From an uncultured Ruminococcus sp. (GTDB lineage Bacteria > Bacillota > Clostridia > Oscillospirales > Ruminococcaceae), in assembly GCA_949291125.1 (NCBI GenBank), contig CASEUJ010000033.1, forward strand, positions 62,001-126,000: DNA of 64,000 bases, in the 5' to 3' direction. Shown in pieces: positions 28,668 through 38,187 of the stretch. The notes beneath the pieces were generated by a model. That model was not told the DNA's origin. It saw nothing but the letters and a program-made list of their open reading frames with translations, and searched no databases. A program made the position numbers and the translations under genes. Within the stretch, counting starts at the first letter, position 1. Every line of letters begins with the position of its first letter.

Positions 28668-30716
28668 ATGATCACAAAAAATATTACACTTGCAGGTCAC
28701 GCCGGAACAGGAAAAACAACGCTGATGGAAGCGCTGCTCTATCAGGGTGGCAAAATAGAACGTATGGGTACAGTTGCAAGCGGAAACACCATTTCGGACT
28801 ATACACCAGAAGAGATCAAGCGACAGTCTTCGGTCTATACCGCGATAGGCAGCATCACAATAGGAGAGCAGAAAATCAATCTGCTTGACACCCCGGGGAT
28901 GTTCGATTTTGCCGGTAGTATGGTACAGGGTATTGCAGCGGCAGACTGTGTCATGATCACAGTTTCCGGTAAATCCGGTGTACGCGTCGGCACGAAAAAA
29001 GCATATCGCGCGGCACAAGGCAAGCCACGAATGTTTGTGGTAACAAAACTTGATGATGATAACGCCAATTTCTATAATGTTCTCACCGATCTGAAATCGA
29101 CATTTGGTCCATCAGTTTGCCCGGTTGTCGTACCGGTTATCGTCGATCGAAAGGTGGATTCCTATATCAACCTAATCGAAATGAAGGCATATCGCTATGA
29201 CAATAGCGGCAAGGCAATGGAAATTCCAATGCCGACAGCTGAAGTTTCTGAAAAGCTCAGCTATCGTGTCGATGGCCTGATCCAAGCGTTTTCCGAAGCA
29301 GTGGCTGAAACAGATGAGGCACTGTTTGAAAAATTCTTCTCCGGTGAAGAGTTTACCCAGAAAGAACGCATCGATGGCATACACAAGGGCATGCAGGACG
29401 GCACCATTACACCAGTGGCATGCGTTTCAGCGCAGAACTTAGAAGGCATTGACCTGCTTTGTAAGGAAATGGAATTGCTCGTTCCTCAGCCAGCAGCAGA
29501 AATTCTGGCAGAGAACGCAGAGGGTGAGCCGGTAGAACTGCATCCGGATGAAACAGAGCCGGTGTGTGTACAGGTGTTCCAGACGCTTGCTGATCCGTTC
29601 GTTGGGAAGCTTTCCATGATACGCGTCATTTCAGGTACGTTGACAACTGGTTCTGAGCTCATCAATGCTTCCACAGGCGATACAGAAAAGATCAGTAAGC
29701 TCTATTTCCTCTGCGGTAAAAAGCAGCTGGAAACTGCATTGTGTAAAGCAGGCGATATTGTGGCTGCCACAAAGCTTGGAGCAAAGACCGGCGATACCTT
29801 GTGCGACAGTTCACGCGTTGTCAGTCTGCCAAAACCAGAATTCCCGAAGCCATGTTATCGCGTTGCGGTTCGTCCGGCATCCAGAGGGGACGAAAGCAAA
29901 GTATCCTCGGCGATGCAGAGATTATTGGAAGAGGATCAGACGATCACATACACGCAGGATCCACTGACAAAAGAAATGATCCTGTCAGGACTCGGCGAAC
30001 AGCATCTAATGGCTGTTGTATCCAAATTAAAAAATGACTTTGGCGTCGATGTTGAGCTAACCGCCCCGAAGATTCCATATCGCGAAACTATCCGCAAAAA
30101 GGTAAAAGTACAGGGCAAGCACAAGAAACAATCCGGGGGTCATGGACAATATGGTGATGTCTGGATCGAATTTGAACCGTATCCATCTGACGAACTTGTA
30201 TTTGAGGAACGTGTATTCGGCGGTGCTGTACCGAAAAACTTCTTCCCGGCAGTCGAAAAAGGATTGCAGGAATCTGTAACAAAAGGCGTTTTAGCCGGAT
30301 TCCCGGTCGTAGGCGTCAAGGCGATTCTAGTGGATGGCTCATATCATCCGGTCGATTCGTCTGAAATGGCGTTCAAAACTGCAACTTCTATTGCATATAA
30401 AGAAGGCATGAAGCAGGCTGAACCGACACTACTTGAGCCGATCGGCGCACTGGCAGTCACGATTCCGGACAGCAATACCGGTGATATCATGGGTGAACTC
30501 AACAAGCGCCGCGGCAGAGTGCTCGGCATGAATCCATCTGAAGAAGCCGGCGTGACAATCATCTTGGCGGAAGTCCCGATCCGTGAAATGACCGATTTTG
30601 CGACCCAGCTGCGGCAGATCACACAGGGCGAAGGCACATTCACATTAGAGCCCGTGCGCTATGAACAACTTCCGGCGAATCTGACAACAGAAGTAATTGC
30701 AGCTGCATCCGAATGA
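28668..30716 (+). CDS. EF-G-like translational GTPase (EF-G paralogue)
   Basis: Ribosome-associated GTPase of the EF-G-like paralogue group, not the canonical fusA (no rps/tuf neighbours, divergent G domain). P-loop AGHAGTGKTT, switch II DTPGMFDF, and TKLD as the NKxD motif; domains II-V follow, including SGLGEQHL and the domain IV signature SGGHGQYGDVWIEFEP, with the C-terminal PVRYEQLPANL. 682 aa. The ATG at 28668 has GGAG ten bases upstream; a longer in-frame start at 28611 has none. Function of these paralogues is poorly defined. Confidence 0.88.
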   Translation: MITKNITLAGHAGTGKTTLMEALLYQGGKIERMGTVASGNTISDYTPEEIKRQSSVYTAIGSITIGEQKINLLDTPGMFDFAGSMVQGIAAADCVMITVSGKSGVRVGTKKAYRAAQGKPRMFVVTKLDDDNANFYNVLTDLKSTFGPSVCPVVVPVIVDRKVDSYINLIEMKAYRYDNSGKAMEIPMPTAEVSEKLSYRVDGLIQAFSEAVAETDEALFEKFFSGEEFTQKERIDGIHKGMQDGTITPVACVSAQNLEGIDLLCKEMELLVPQPAAEILAENAEGEPVELHPDETEPVCVQVFQTLADPFVGKLSMIRVISGTLTTGSELINASTGDTEKISKLYFLCGKKQLETALCKAGDIVAATKLGAKTGDTLCDSSRVVSLPKPEFPKPCYRVAVRPASRGDESKVSSAMQRLLEEDQTITYTQDPLTKEMILSGLGEQHLMAVVSKLKNDFGVDVELTAPKIPYRETIRKKVKVQGKHKKQSGGHGQYGDVWIEFEPYPSDELVFEERVFGGAVPKNFFPAVEKGLQESVTKGVLAGFPVVGVKAILVDGSYHPVDSSEMAFKTATSIAYKEGMKQAEPTLLEPIGALAVTIPDSNTGDIMGELNKRRGRVLGMNPSEEAGVTIILAEVPIREMTDFATQLRQITQGEGTFTLEPVRYEQLPANLTTEVIAAASE

Positions 30717-30773
30717 TCCACTGAATGAAAGATATCTGAAATTATTGCTGCCATTTCCAAAAAAGTAAAGCAA

Positions 30774-30818
30774 CGAGTCTCCGTGGCATACCAAATTGCC
30801 ACGGAGACTCGCTTTATT
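30774..30818 (+). terminator. Intrinsic terminator after the EF-G-like gene
   Basis: Perfect 15-bp stem (30774-30788 with 30797-30811) with an 8-nt loop and a modest T run (CTTTATT). May also serve the convergent MATE gene. Confidence 0.8.
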
Positions 30819-30897
30819 GTACAGTTTCAAAAATACATATATGCATTTTCGCGCACGATGTTCGACAATAGAAAAATGTGAGCCATGCGAATCTATT

Positions 30898-32256
30898 CTA
30901 TTTCTGCCGCACACCTGTGCAGAATTTCCGCATCAGCACCAAATAGATCGGCAGGATTACCATGAAACCCATCAAAAATGTTACGCTCTCACTTACGCAT
31001 ACCGCAATATAGCCATAAGTCGGGATAAAGAAAATCGCAAAGATTACACGCGCCAGCATTTCTGCTGCGCCGGAACAGAGCGAGAGAACACTCTTTCCCA
31101 CACCCTGTACGGCATAGCGAATAGGCAAAAGGATTGCCAGTTCAAAGTAACAGAAACTCAGCCAGTGCAGAAGCTGTTCAGAATATGCGACCACCTGCGA
31201 TTCCCCACGCTCTACAAATAAAAGCGACAACGGATGACTTCCCAACAGAAAAACTGCCATCACCACAGCAGCATACGCAAAACTGACAAACAGTGTCTGA
31301 CGAACGCCCTTCCGGATACGATCATAGAATCCGGCGCCGAAATTCTGACCGGCATAAGTGGCGAGTGCTGTACCGATCGCCTGGATCGGACAGAGAAACA
31401 ATCCCTTGATTTTATACGCTGCACTGAATCCGGCAACCGCAAGAGTGCCGATACCATTGACACCAGATTGCAACATCACGGCGCCAAATGCTGTGATGGA
31501 ATATTGCAGCCCCATAGGCACACCCATACGCGCCACATATCCAAGGGTCGGCAGGTGTAAGCGACATTCGCTGCGGCTCGGGAGAAACATGGGATAACGT
31601 TTAAGTAAATAGAAGAGGCTGCAAATACCACTGATGAGCTGTGACAATATGGTTGCCAATGCAGCACCCGCCACGCCCATATGCAGCGGAACGATAAACA
31701 GCACATCGAATACCAGATTCAGCATCGTGGACACTGCCATAAAGATCGACGGCACTTTGCTGTCGCCGACCGCCATCAGAATGCCGAAACAGAAATTCAT
31801 CAGGAACGTACACGGCAGTCCGGCAAGGATCACTACCAAATAGTGGTATGCCAGATCGAGAATATCAAAAGGCGTTTGTGTCAGAATCTGCATCGGGCGG
31901 CAAAGCCATACTGTCAATGCCGTAATTGCGACTGCAAACCCAATGATCAGATAAACCGCGTGGATAAAACAGCTTTTGAGACGCTGCATATTCCCTGCAC
32001 CATACTGCTGTGCCACCGGGATCCCTACGCCGTAGCAGATGCCAGTGCAGAAATAGACGATCAGATAATTCAGCGCCCAGGTGGATCCCACGGCCGCCAG
32101 AGCATCTACTCCGAGAAGCCGCCCGACAATCATCGTATCAGCGGTATTGTAGAATTGCTGTAACAGTTGGCTGAAAAAGATGGGAATGGAAAACCGCAAA
32201 ATGACAGGCAGCGGCTTTCCGGTGGTCATAGAACGTGCGTGTAATGCTGTTGTCAT
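30898..32256 (-). CDS. MATE-family efflux transporter
   Basis: Twelve-helix Na+ or H+ coupled multidrug/organic-cation exporter of the MATE superfamily (VILRFSIPIFFSQLLQQFYNTADTMIVGR-type opening, then two six-helix bundles). 452 aa. The ATG at 32256 follows GGAGG at nine bases; the open frame extends 67 codons further, but over a hairpin and without a ribosome binding site. Last gene of the AraC-APC-OCD-MATE run, so export of an amine or toxic intermediate is plausible. A CCTGCC/GGCAGG hairpin with TTTT lies 30-70 bp upstream and may reduce its expression. Confidence 0.88.
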   Translation of the reverse strand: MTTALHARSMTTGKPLPVILRFSIPIFFSQLLQQFYNTADTMIVGRLLGVDALAAVGSTWALNYLIVYFCTGICYGVGIPVAQQYGAGNMQRLKSCFIHAVYLIIGFAVAITALTVWLCRPMQILTQTPFDILDLAYHYLVVILAGLPCTFLMNFCFGILMAVGDSKVPSIFMAVSTMLNLVFDVLFIVPLHMGVAGAALATILSQLISGICSLFYLLKRYPMFLPSRSECRLHLPTLGYVARMGVPMGLQYSITAFGAVMLQSGVNGIGTLAVAGFSAAYKIKGLFLCPIQAIGTALATYAGQNFGAGFYDRIRKGVRQTLFVSFAYAAVVMAVFLLGSHPLSLLFVERGESQVVAYSEQLLHWLSFCYFELAILLPIRYAVQGVGKSVLSLCSGAAEMLARVIFAIFFIPTYGYIAVCVSESVTFLMGFMVILPIYLVLMRKFCTGVRQK

Positions 32257-32344
32257 AAGACTGTTCCTCCACGAAAACCTGCCGCTATGGGAAAATCCAC
32301 AAGTGGCAGGCTCTATTACGTTGTTAATATTAACTTTTGCGTAA

Positions 32345-33487
32345 TCAATAGAGATATGGTGTCTTCCAGAGGTTAAGCTTTGTGCCGATGTCATGTGCCA
32401 TAGCATATTCATAAACATCGTGACCCCAAGCAACATCTTCAACCGGCATACCGCCAACAGAATAAAGAATGATCTGATCGTCTGATTCTCTGCCCGGCAC
32501 TTTGCCGTTCAGGATCGCACCAAGGTCGTGGATTTTTGATTTATCCAGCTTGCCCTCGTGTGCCAGATCCATGAACTTCGAGCCCAGAATGTAGATCATA
32601 TCAAAGGTCGGATATGGATACTCCTCTGCCCATGCTTCATAGAGCTTGATGTTGTCTACGACCAGCTTAGTCTTTTCATCGAGCAGTAAGGAATCATCAA
32701 AGCTTGCCGCACCCGGCAGACAGAACAGCGCGCCCGGCTTGATCCATTCGGTCTTGACATACGGATATGCAGCAGCGCCATTCCCCATCGGGGTAGAAGT
32801 CGCAAAGCTCAGGATATCACTATCTCTCACACATTCTTCGATGGTATCACAAACAATGAAATTCTTGAACTGTGGGCATTTTTCCTTGACATATTCGATA
32901 CAGCGATCAATAGATGCTTGTCCTCTTCCCTTGATCTTCAAAGTATCTAACGAAGGACGCAGCGCTGCAAACGTTTCTACTGTAATCGTGTTAATGACGC
33001 CAGGGCCAACGATGCCCAGCACCTTTGCATCCTTTGGTGCCAGATTCTTAACGCCAACACCCGGAATACCTGCGGTACGATAGGCACTCAGCAAGTTTGC
33101 CGACATCAGCGCCAGCGGCGCCCCTGTCTCCTTATCATTGAGCATCATCATCAGAATGGAACGAGGCAGTCCTTTATCCCGGTTTGCGACATTAGAACCA
33201 TACCACTTCATGCCTGCCATGTCGAATCTACCGCCGACATATGCCGGCATTGCCATAAAGCGTCTGTCCGGACCGTTTGCCGGCATATTCGGGAACTCCG
33301 GCTTTTCCGGAAATGTAACCATACAGCCATGAGAATTTCCGTTATCGCCGCCCATGCGGTAATCTCCCATATCCAGAATTTTCAACAGTTCTTCCATACA
33401 ATCGGTACAGCGTACCACATCGCCTACACCAGCCTTGATCATGTCCTCTTCGTTCAGAAACAGCATATCAATGTTCGGATAACTCAT
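32345..33487 (-). CDS. Ornithine cyclodeaminase/mu-crystallin family protein
   Basis: NAD(P)-dependent enzyme of the ornithine cyclodeaminase/mu-crystallin family, whose members are cyclodeaminases, alanine dehydrogenases or imine reductases. Family signs: DMAGMKWYGSN substrate loop, MSANLLSAYRTAG, and the Rossmann stretch KVLGIVGPGVIN (GxGxxx variant GPGVIN). 380 aa, longer than the usual ~325. GGAGG before the ATG. Adjacent APC permease, Rid and amine-oxidising redox genes suggest it handles an imine or amino acid of that pathway. Some related clostridial proteins are labelled tyramine oxidase subunit B in databases; I cannot verify that name here. Confidence 0.8.
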   Translation of the reverse strand: MSYPNIDMLFLNEEDMIKAGVGDVVRCTDCMEELLKILDMGDYRMGGDNGNSHGCMVTFPEKPEFPNMPANGPDRRFMAMPAYVGGRFDMAGMKWYGSNVANRDKGLPRSILMMMLNDKETGAPLALMSANLLSAYRTAGIPGVGVKNLAPKDAKVLGIVGPGVINTITVETFAALRPSLDTLKIKGRGQASIDRCIEYVKEKCPQFKNFIVCDTIEECVRDSDILSFATSTPMGNGAAAYPYVKTEWIKPGALFCLPGAASFDDSLLLDEKTKLVVDNIKLYEAWAEEYPYPTFDMIYILGSKFMDLAHEGKLDKSKIHDLGAILNGKVPGRESDDQIILYSVGGMPVEDVAWGHDVYEYAMAHDIGTKLNLWKTPYLY

Positions 33488-33526
33488 GATAAATTCCTCC
33501 TAAAAATGTTTTTTAAGACTTAAATT

Positions 33527-34978
33527 CTACTTCGTACTTACGCCTACAGCAGTTTTATTCGCCTCAAGTCTTGCTTCTTCTGCAACGGCTTCTTCAAAGC
33601 TCAGGTTTTTATTGATGGTTTCTACAGAAATCGCCTTAAACGGCTTTGCCTTTAATACACCGCACACCCAGATGAATGCATAAATCGTCAGAACCACAAA
33701 AATCACACCAAAGATTGCAAGGATCTGGAATCGGGTTTTTCCGGCTTCGATGTTCCAGATCATATAGATATTACCGAGAATACCCACGATCTGTGGAATG
33801 CCAGCAAGGGTCAGCCACTTTTTACGCGGATGATTCGGATATTTTTTCCGCAGCCGCAATGTCGCAATATGGATCATGCAATAAGTCGTCAGCCAGAAGC
33901 ATGATGCTGCCAGCACGATAAAGGTAATGCCGTTGGTTGCAGCGAAGTTTGTCAACAGCATGATCAAAATGCTGATTCCCATTAGCGACAGACCAACTAC
34001 GCCCGTACCATGTTTGTTCGTTTTTGAAAAGAACTTCGGCAGCATGCCAGACTCTCCCATGCCCTGCATAATACGAGAAGTTGATGCAAAACATGTGTTC
34101 ATAGTAGAAACAGCAGCCAGAATTGTAACCAGACCCATCCAATACTTACCGACATTGCCCAGCATGTTGACAGCAAATGTCATATGCGGCATGCCATCCG
34201 GATCGTTCGCCAATGTATCCAGGTTAACATAGTTCGTCATCGCCCAGCCGAGAACTGCTTGTACGACAAACAGTAGAATCAAACCTAACATCATAGAAAG
34301 AAGCACATCTCGTTTCGGATTTTTCATATCCTTCGCCACTGGAATGACAAACTCTACGCCAATGTACAGCCAGAATGCCACTGCCGCCATACCGAACATG
34401 CCGCTCATACCACCGATATCACCAAAGCTTGGTGCAGTTGCAGCATAATCAACTACCTCGCCGCTGCCTGCTTTTGCAACACCCAAGATCCCAAGTATGA
34501 TCATAGAACCGATCAGTAAAATAACAACAAGATTCTGTACAAATGAATATGCCTCCAGTCCGAAATAATTCACAATATAGAAGGCAATCAGAATAATGAT
34601 CGAAATGATACGATAGTCAACACTCGGGAAAAACAGACTGCTCAGCACCATGCCGCTCATTGCAATTTCGCCTGTTGCCGCCAGTGCCATAGTTACATAG
34701 TATGCGGCAATATTTCCGACGACTGAAGGCACAGAGCCAAGTCCGGCAAGCAGATATTGTCCGGTACCGCCATTGACATTCGGCATCAGACTATGCAGCT
34801 CTGAAAATGAAATTGCTACAAACATATTCAGAAACATAACTGCAAACAGCGGTATGATGAACCATCGTCCGATCGAGCCCATACCGGTACCCAAAGATAC
34901 CAGACAGCTTGTTGCAACAATCAGACCAACAACAACAGCAATTGAACTAAAAAGTCCCAGTTTTTTCTGTTCTCTCAT
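33527..34978 (-). CDS. APC-family amino acid/amine permease
   Basis: Twelve-helix amino acid-polyamine-organocation transporter. It opens LGLFSSIAVVVGLIVATS (helix 1 with the unwound Gly-rich segment) and includes FSELHSLMPNVNGGTGQYL, the APC E-P-Gly signature. 483 aa. The ATG at 34978 has AAGGAG nine bases upstream; the frame extends further upstream, overlapping araC, without a site. Position between araC and the OCD-like gene makes it the likely substrate importer of this locus. Substrate not predictable. Confidence 0.88.
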   Translation of the reverse strand: MREQKKLGLFSSIAVVVGLIVATSCLVSLGTGMGSIGRWFIIPLFAVMFLNMFVAISFSELHSLMPNVNGGTGQYLLAGLGSVPSVVGNIAAYYVTMALAATGEIAMSGMVLSSLFFPSVDYRIISIIILIAFYIVNYFGLEAYSFVQNLVVILLIGSMIILGILGVAKAGSGEVVDYAATAPSFGDIGGMSGMFGMAAVAFWLYIGVEFVIPVAKDMKNPKRDVLLSMMLGLILLFVVQAVLGWAMTNYVNLDTLANDPDGMPHMTFAVNMLGNVGKYWMGLVTILAAVSTMNTCFASTSRIMQGMGESGMLPKFFSKTNKHGTGVVGLSLMGISILIMLLTNFAATNGITFIVLAASCFWLTTYCMIHIATLRLRKKYPNHPRKKWLTLAGIPQIVGILGNIYMIWNIEAGKTRFQILAIFGVIFVVLTIYAFIWVCGVLKAKPFKAISVETINKNLSFEEAVAEEARLEANKTAVGVSTK

Positions 34979-34998
34979 TGCGAAACACTCCTTTTCCA

Positions 34999-35934
34999 TC
35001 AAACTTGATGCGGATCGAAGACAGCATAATCCTTGCCGCCCGGTTCGCATGATACAGACAGGATATGCGACGCCGACATTTGTTTGATATGCAGCGTCTG
35101 ATGTTGTACTGTCTGTTTTCGCTTCCGGAGATATTCCTTCGGACTGATCCCCAGAAAGCTCTTGTATTCTTTTAGCATATGAGATTGATCATAATAGCCT
35201 GCTTCGATCGCCGCATCGGAAATTCGGGAACAGTGTTCCACGATCGAAAGGCTGTTCTGGAATCGTACGATCCTCTCGAATTCCTTCGGCGAAAGTCCAT
35301 AAGTTGAGCGGAACAGTTCGTTTAAGTGTCGCACAGAATATGCTGCACGTTCTGCAAGCGCCTTAATCCGAATCTCGCCACCGGAAGTCACAATACTTTG
35401 CAGCGTATGATACACAATCTCATTGCTCCCGGCAATCTTCTGCCGATACAATTCATATTCCGGCAAATAAGCTTGAAGAAAGATACGGATTTGTTCATGG
35501 AAATCATTGCATTGAAAAATTTTTTCCATGAGCATTTCCTGCATATTGCTGACTTCCTTGAATGGAAGCGCCTGATCCAGAAGATCGTGTGCACTACACT
35601 TGTTCATCCATGTCAGGTTACCCTGCAAAAATCGGACGCCGAACACCTCGTCTCCCTTCTGGAAGTAGTGATAGTGCTCGATCGGTTTCGAATCGAGGGG
35701 CGTTCCGACATAGGTGGCGTATCTTCGCTCTTTGCTGCGGACGAACATAATATCATTGCATCCATCCGGCACAACTCTTGCCAGATCAAAATCTGCACCA
35801 TTTGCCTGAAACGTGTAAAAGTGGGAGATGCCGTGCTGCATCATTTCAATTTTTTGATAATTCTCTGTCACAAGTAGAAACAGCGGCTGACGCAAGACGC
35901 GTTTCCCGATATTGCAGTATAATTCTTTTTGCAT
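34999..35934 (-). CDS. AraC-family transcriptional regulator
   Basis: AraC/XylS activator with an N-terminal sensing domain (~1-180) and two C-terminal helix-turn-helix motifs (IKALAERAAYSVRHLNELFR and ISDAAIEAGYYDQSHMLKEY) with the family FLGISPKEYLRKR ending. 311 aa. Starts after GGAAG. It heads araC-APC-OCD-MATE, so it is the likely local regulator. Its leader carries an intrinsic terminator only ~30 bp before the ATG, leaving no room for another promoter between, which implies readthrough or attenuation. Confidence 0.9.
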   Translation of the reverse strand: MQKELYCNIGKRVLRQPLFLLVTENYQKIEMMQHGISHFYTFQANGADFDLARVVPDGCNDIMFVRSKERRYATYVGTPLDSKPIEHYHYFQKGDEVFGVRFLQGNLTWMNKCSAHDLLDQALPFKEVSNMQEMLMEKIFQCNDFHEQIRIFLQAYLPEYELYRQKIAGSNEIVYHTLQSIVTSGGEIRIKALAERAAYSVRHLNELFRSTYGLSPKEFERIVRFQNSLSIVEHCSRISDAAIEAGYYDQSHMLKEYKSFLGISPKEYLRKRKQTVQHQTLHIKQMSASHILSVSCEPGGKDYAVFDPHQV

Positions 35935-35964
35935 ATTTCAATCGCTTCCTTTTTCAAGATCATC

Positions 35965-36014
35965 AAAAAAGCGCCTTGTGGGATGAATTCATCCACACAA
36001 GACGCCATTGTCTT
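35965..36014 (-). promoter_or_regulatory. Transcription attenuator in the araC leader
   Basis: Minus strand: AAGACAATGGCGTCT (36000-36014) runs into a near-perfect long hairpin (35971-36005) followed by six T (35965-35970). The 5' half of the hairpin (GCGTCT) can instead pair with AGAC just upstream, giving two exclusive folds. The motif is repeated before the redox operon at 40210-40224. Confidence 0.65.
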
Positions 36015-36049
36015 TTCTCGAAGGTATTGCTGTAAAAAACCTCTTCCCA

Positions 36050-36078
36050 ATTATACCGCAGTCTGCTTGCAATTTCCA
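36050..36078 (-). promoter_or_regulatory. Promoter of araC-APC-OCD-MATE
   Basis: Minus strand TGGAAA (36073-36078), 17-bp spacer, TATAAT (36050-36055). Gives a ~110-nt leader containing the attenuator. The remaining bases to 36182 are AT-rich with nothing recognised. Confidence 0.6.
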
Positions 36079-36182
36079 GTCTTTTCACTAGTTTTCGAAA
36101 AAAGACAAGGAAGTTTGCTGCATCATCAAAAAAAAACAAAATTCAGGTTCTCCCACACATTTCAAAATCAAATCACATGCCA

Positions 36183-36581
36183 TTACGCAAGCGTTGTACC
36201 CAGCATAGCTTCCATCTCGATCTCTACGATCTGAGTCGGACGATTCAATGCTGTTGTACCAACGACGGTGCAGAGCGGCTTATAGTCATGGAAAATTTCT
36301 GAATAAGCACGGCAGATCTCTCCGCCAGCCTTCATATCTGTGGCGTAGACCTTAACGCGGAATACATCCTTTGCTGTGCCACCTGCCTGTTCAATCAGCT
36401 TGATCTGCTTTTCCAGCACATACTTAGTCTGGGCGTAGGCATCATTCTCGCCATACACACTGCCGTCCGGCTGTACTGCCGTTGTGCCGCCCACAGCAAC
36501 ATAATCTCCAAGCTTTACCATGCGACTGTATCCGACTTTTTCTTCCAGTGGTGCGCCGGAACTAAAACTCACTCTTTCCAT
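36183..36581 (-). CDS. Rid-family (RidA/YjgF) enamine/imine deaminase
   Basis: Rid proteins hydrolyse reactive enamine/imine intermediates released by PLP enzymes or amino acid oxidases. 132 aa, slightly longer than RidA. Characteristic YVAVGGTTAVQPDGS, AQTKYVLEKQIKLIEQAGGTAKDVFRVKVYATD and the end EIEMEAML are present. The Arg usually seen in RidA's CRVQV-like strand is present as FRVKVY, but a non-RidA subgroup is possible. GAGGAGG before the ATG. It lies between the redox operon and araC and has its own leader (36603-36638). Confidence 0.9.
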   Translation of the reverse strand: MERVSFSSGAPLEEKVGYSRMVKLGDYVAVGGTTAVQPDGSVYGENDAYAQTKYVLEKQIKLIEQAGGTAKDVFRVKVYATDMKAGGEICRAYSEIFHDYKPLCTVVGTTALNRPTQIVEIEMEAMLGTTLA

Positions 36582-36602
36582 TGTGAAAACACCTCCTCAA
36601 TT

Positions 36603-36638
36603 ATAGAGAAAACAGTGCGCGCAAGTTGTTTTCTCTAT
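36603..36638 (-). promoter_or_regulatory. 12-bp inverted repeat in the Rid gene leader
   Basis: ATAGAGAAAACA / TGTTTTCTCTAT, perfect 12-bp arms around a 12-nt loop, ending just before GAGGAGG. A TATAAT box lies upstream near 36645. No T run, so a leader hairpin or operator rather than a terminator. Confidence 0.5.
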
Positions 36639-36709
36639 ATGATTATTATACCATAAATGCCCTCGAAAAAATAGTAAAAATGAGAGATGTTGTCAAACGG
36701 TGCAGGCGT

Positions 36710-37843
36710 TCAGACAACCGGACGGAAGCGGTCATACCGCAGCGGCGAAAGATCCACAGATGTTTCTTGCCCCAACGCCATCTGGGATAACAGCTTGCCC
36801 ACCGCAGGACCGATGCCAAAGCCATGCCCTGTAAAGCCACAGGCGATGATAAGTCCTGGCGCCTCTTCCGTTTCACTGATCACCGGCACGCCGTCGCTGC
36901 ACATATCAATCCATCCTGCCCAACTACGGACAATTTTGGTGTCCTTCAGCGCCGGGAAATAGCCCATGATTCCACGACAGCATGCAGAGGCAGCCAGGCT
37001 TGAATTGATTGGCGTACCATTGTCAAGGTTGGTCATTTCATAGCCGGAATGTGCACCAAAGACAAAGGAACCATGTTTGGTTTGGTGACCATAAAAATCT
37101 GCGGCTGCTGTTCCCAACATCTGATAGAACATGGGTGGCTGTGCCTCTGTGACGATCGCCTCTTCCAGCAGGGTATACAGCGGTACATCCAAGCCAATAG
37201 TTCCCAGAATCAAACGGCTGGCAAAGCCTGCGGCGAGGATGATTTTGTCCGCCTCATAGACCGTTCCATCTGCAGCGATCGCCTGACGGACAACGCCTCG
37301 AATTTTTTTCAATGAAACAATCTCTTCACCGCTGATACAGTGTACGCCAAGCTGACGTGCCTTACGGAAAAACGCCAGGGTCGTTGCCATGGGATTGGCG
37401 TGACCATCAGTAGGACACCAGCTTGCACCAATGACTTCCTCTGATAGATACGGACAGATCGCTCTGGCATCATCGCCGGAGATCATGCGCACATCGAGTC
37501 CGCACGCCATCGCTTTGTCCGTCAGTCCCTGTAAGGTCTTCAGGTGGGCTTCAGTTTTGCCCAGACGCAGATTACCCTCCTGGTAATACTCACAGTCGAA
37601 TTCCAGCTCATCCGACAGCGTCGGCCAGATCGTCTGAATGCCCCACATGGCGATAGGCAGTTCTCGTGGATCACGCCCCGATTGTCGCACACCACCGCCG
37701 TTACGGGATGAACCACCGTTTCCGAAATAGCTGCTCTTTTCCAGCAATGTGACACTGCATCCTTGCTTTGCAAGGTAATACGCCGCCGCACCGCCGATAA
37801 TGCCGCCACCAATGATCAGGATCTCATCTCCTTTTGTCATCAC
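36710..37843 (-). CDS. FAD-dependent amine/amino acid dehydrogenase (DadA/HcnC-like subunit)
   Basis: Glycine/D-amino-acid oxidase superfamily flavoprotein that would oxidise a C-N bond to an imine. N-terminal Rossmann motif IIGGGIIGGAAAYYLAKQG, SSRNGGGVRQSGRD covalent/FAD loop region, and the C-terminal FAD contact CGFTGHGFGIGPAVGKLL. 377 aa. Overlaps the BFD-like gene by 4 bp. Together with the three upstream genes it forms a set matching the heteromeric opine oxidase, HcnABC and hydroxyproline-dehydrogenase type complexes; substrate unknown. Confidence 0.85.
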   Translation of the reverse strand: MMTKGDEILIIGGGIIGGAAAYYLAKQGCSVTLLEKSSYFGNGGSSRNGGGVRQSGRDPRELPIAMWGIQTIWPTLSDELEFDCEYYQEGNLRLGKTEAHLKTLQGLTDKAMACGLDVRMISGDDARAICPYLSEEVIGASWCPTDGHANPMATTLAFFRKARQLGVHCISGEEIVSLKKIRGVVRQAIAADGTVYEADKIILAAGFASRLILGTIGLDVPLYTLLEEAIVTEAQPPMFYQMLGTAAADFYGHQTKHGSFVFGAHSGYEMTNLDNGTPINSSLAASACCRGIMGYFPALKDTKIVRSWAGWIDMCSDGVPVISETEEAPGLIIACGFTGHGFGIGPAVGKLLSQMALGQETSVDLSPLRYDRFRPVV

Positions 37844-38187
37844 TTTCCACCTCCATGCACATTCTCATTGCCGATGATCTCATTGCCCAATACTTCCATC
37901 TCCACCGGCCGCATGGGAGCTCGGGGTGTGGCATGATCGACTTGAGATACCGGTACGCCTAGCTCTTTGGCGATAATGCCGCGCACCAGTCTGCCGCAGG
38001 TCTGTCCTTGACATAATCCCATACCGGATCGAAAAAAGCGGCGAACTTCAGTCAGCGTATACATGCCGTCATGTACCGCACGGCGGATCTCACCTTTTGT
38101 GATTTCTTCACAACGACAGATAATCATATCATCGTCCTCCTCGGGTACATATGCACCGATAGAAACATTGCGATCTAACTTTTTCAT
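37840..38187 (-). CDS. BFD-like [2Fe-2S] protein (redox complex subunit)
   Basis: 115 aa with a BFD-type [2Fe-2S] site: ICRCEE near residue 24 and GLCQGQTC about 35 residues later (pattern CxC...CxxxxC). In related complexes this module is often fused to the NAD/FAD subunit; here it is a separate gene. Four-bp overlaps with both neighbours indicate tight coupling of the four-gene operon. Confidence 0.85.
   Translation of the reverse strand: MKKLDRNVSIGAYVPEEDDDMIICRCEEITKGEIRRAVHDGMYTLTEVRRFFRSGMGLCQGQTCGRLVRGIIAKELGVPVSQVDHATPRAPMRPVEMEVLGNEIIGNENVHGGGK

Noticed and set aside
32257-32457. N-terminal extension of the MATE transporter
   Set aside because: The 67 extra codons run through an intergenic hairpin into the OCD-like gene and lack a ribosome binding site; GGAGG precedes the ATG at 32256.
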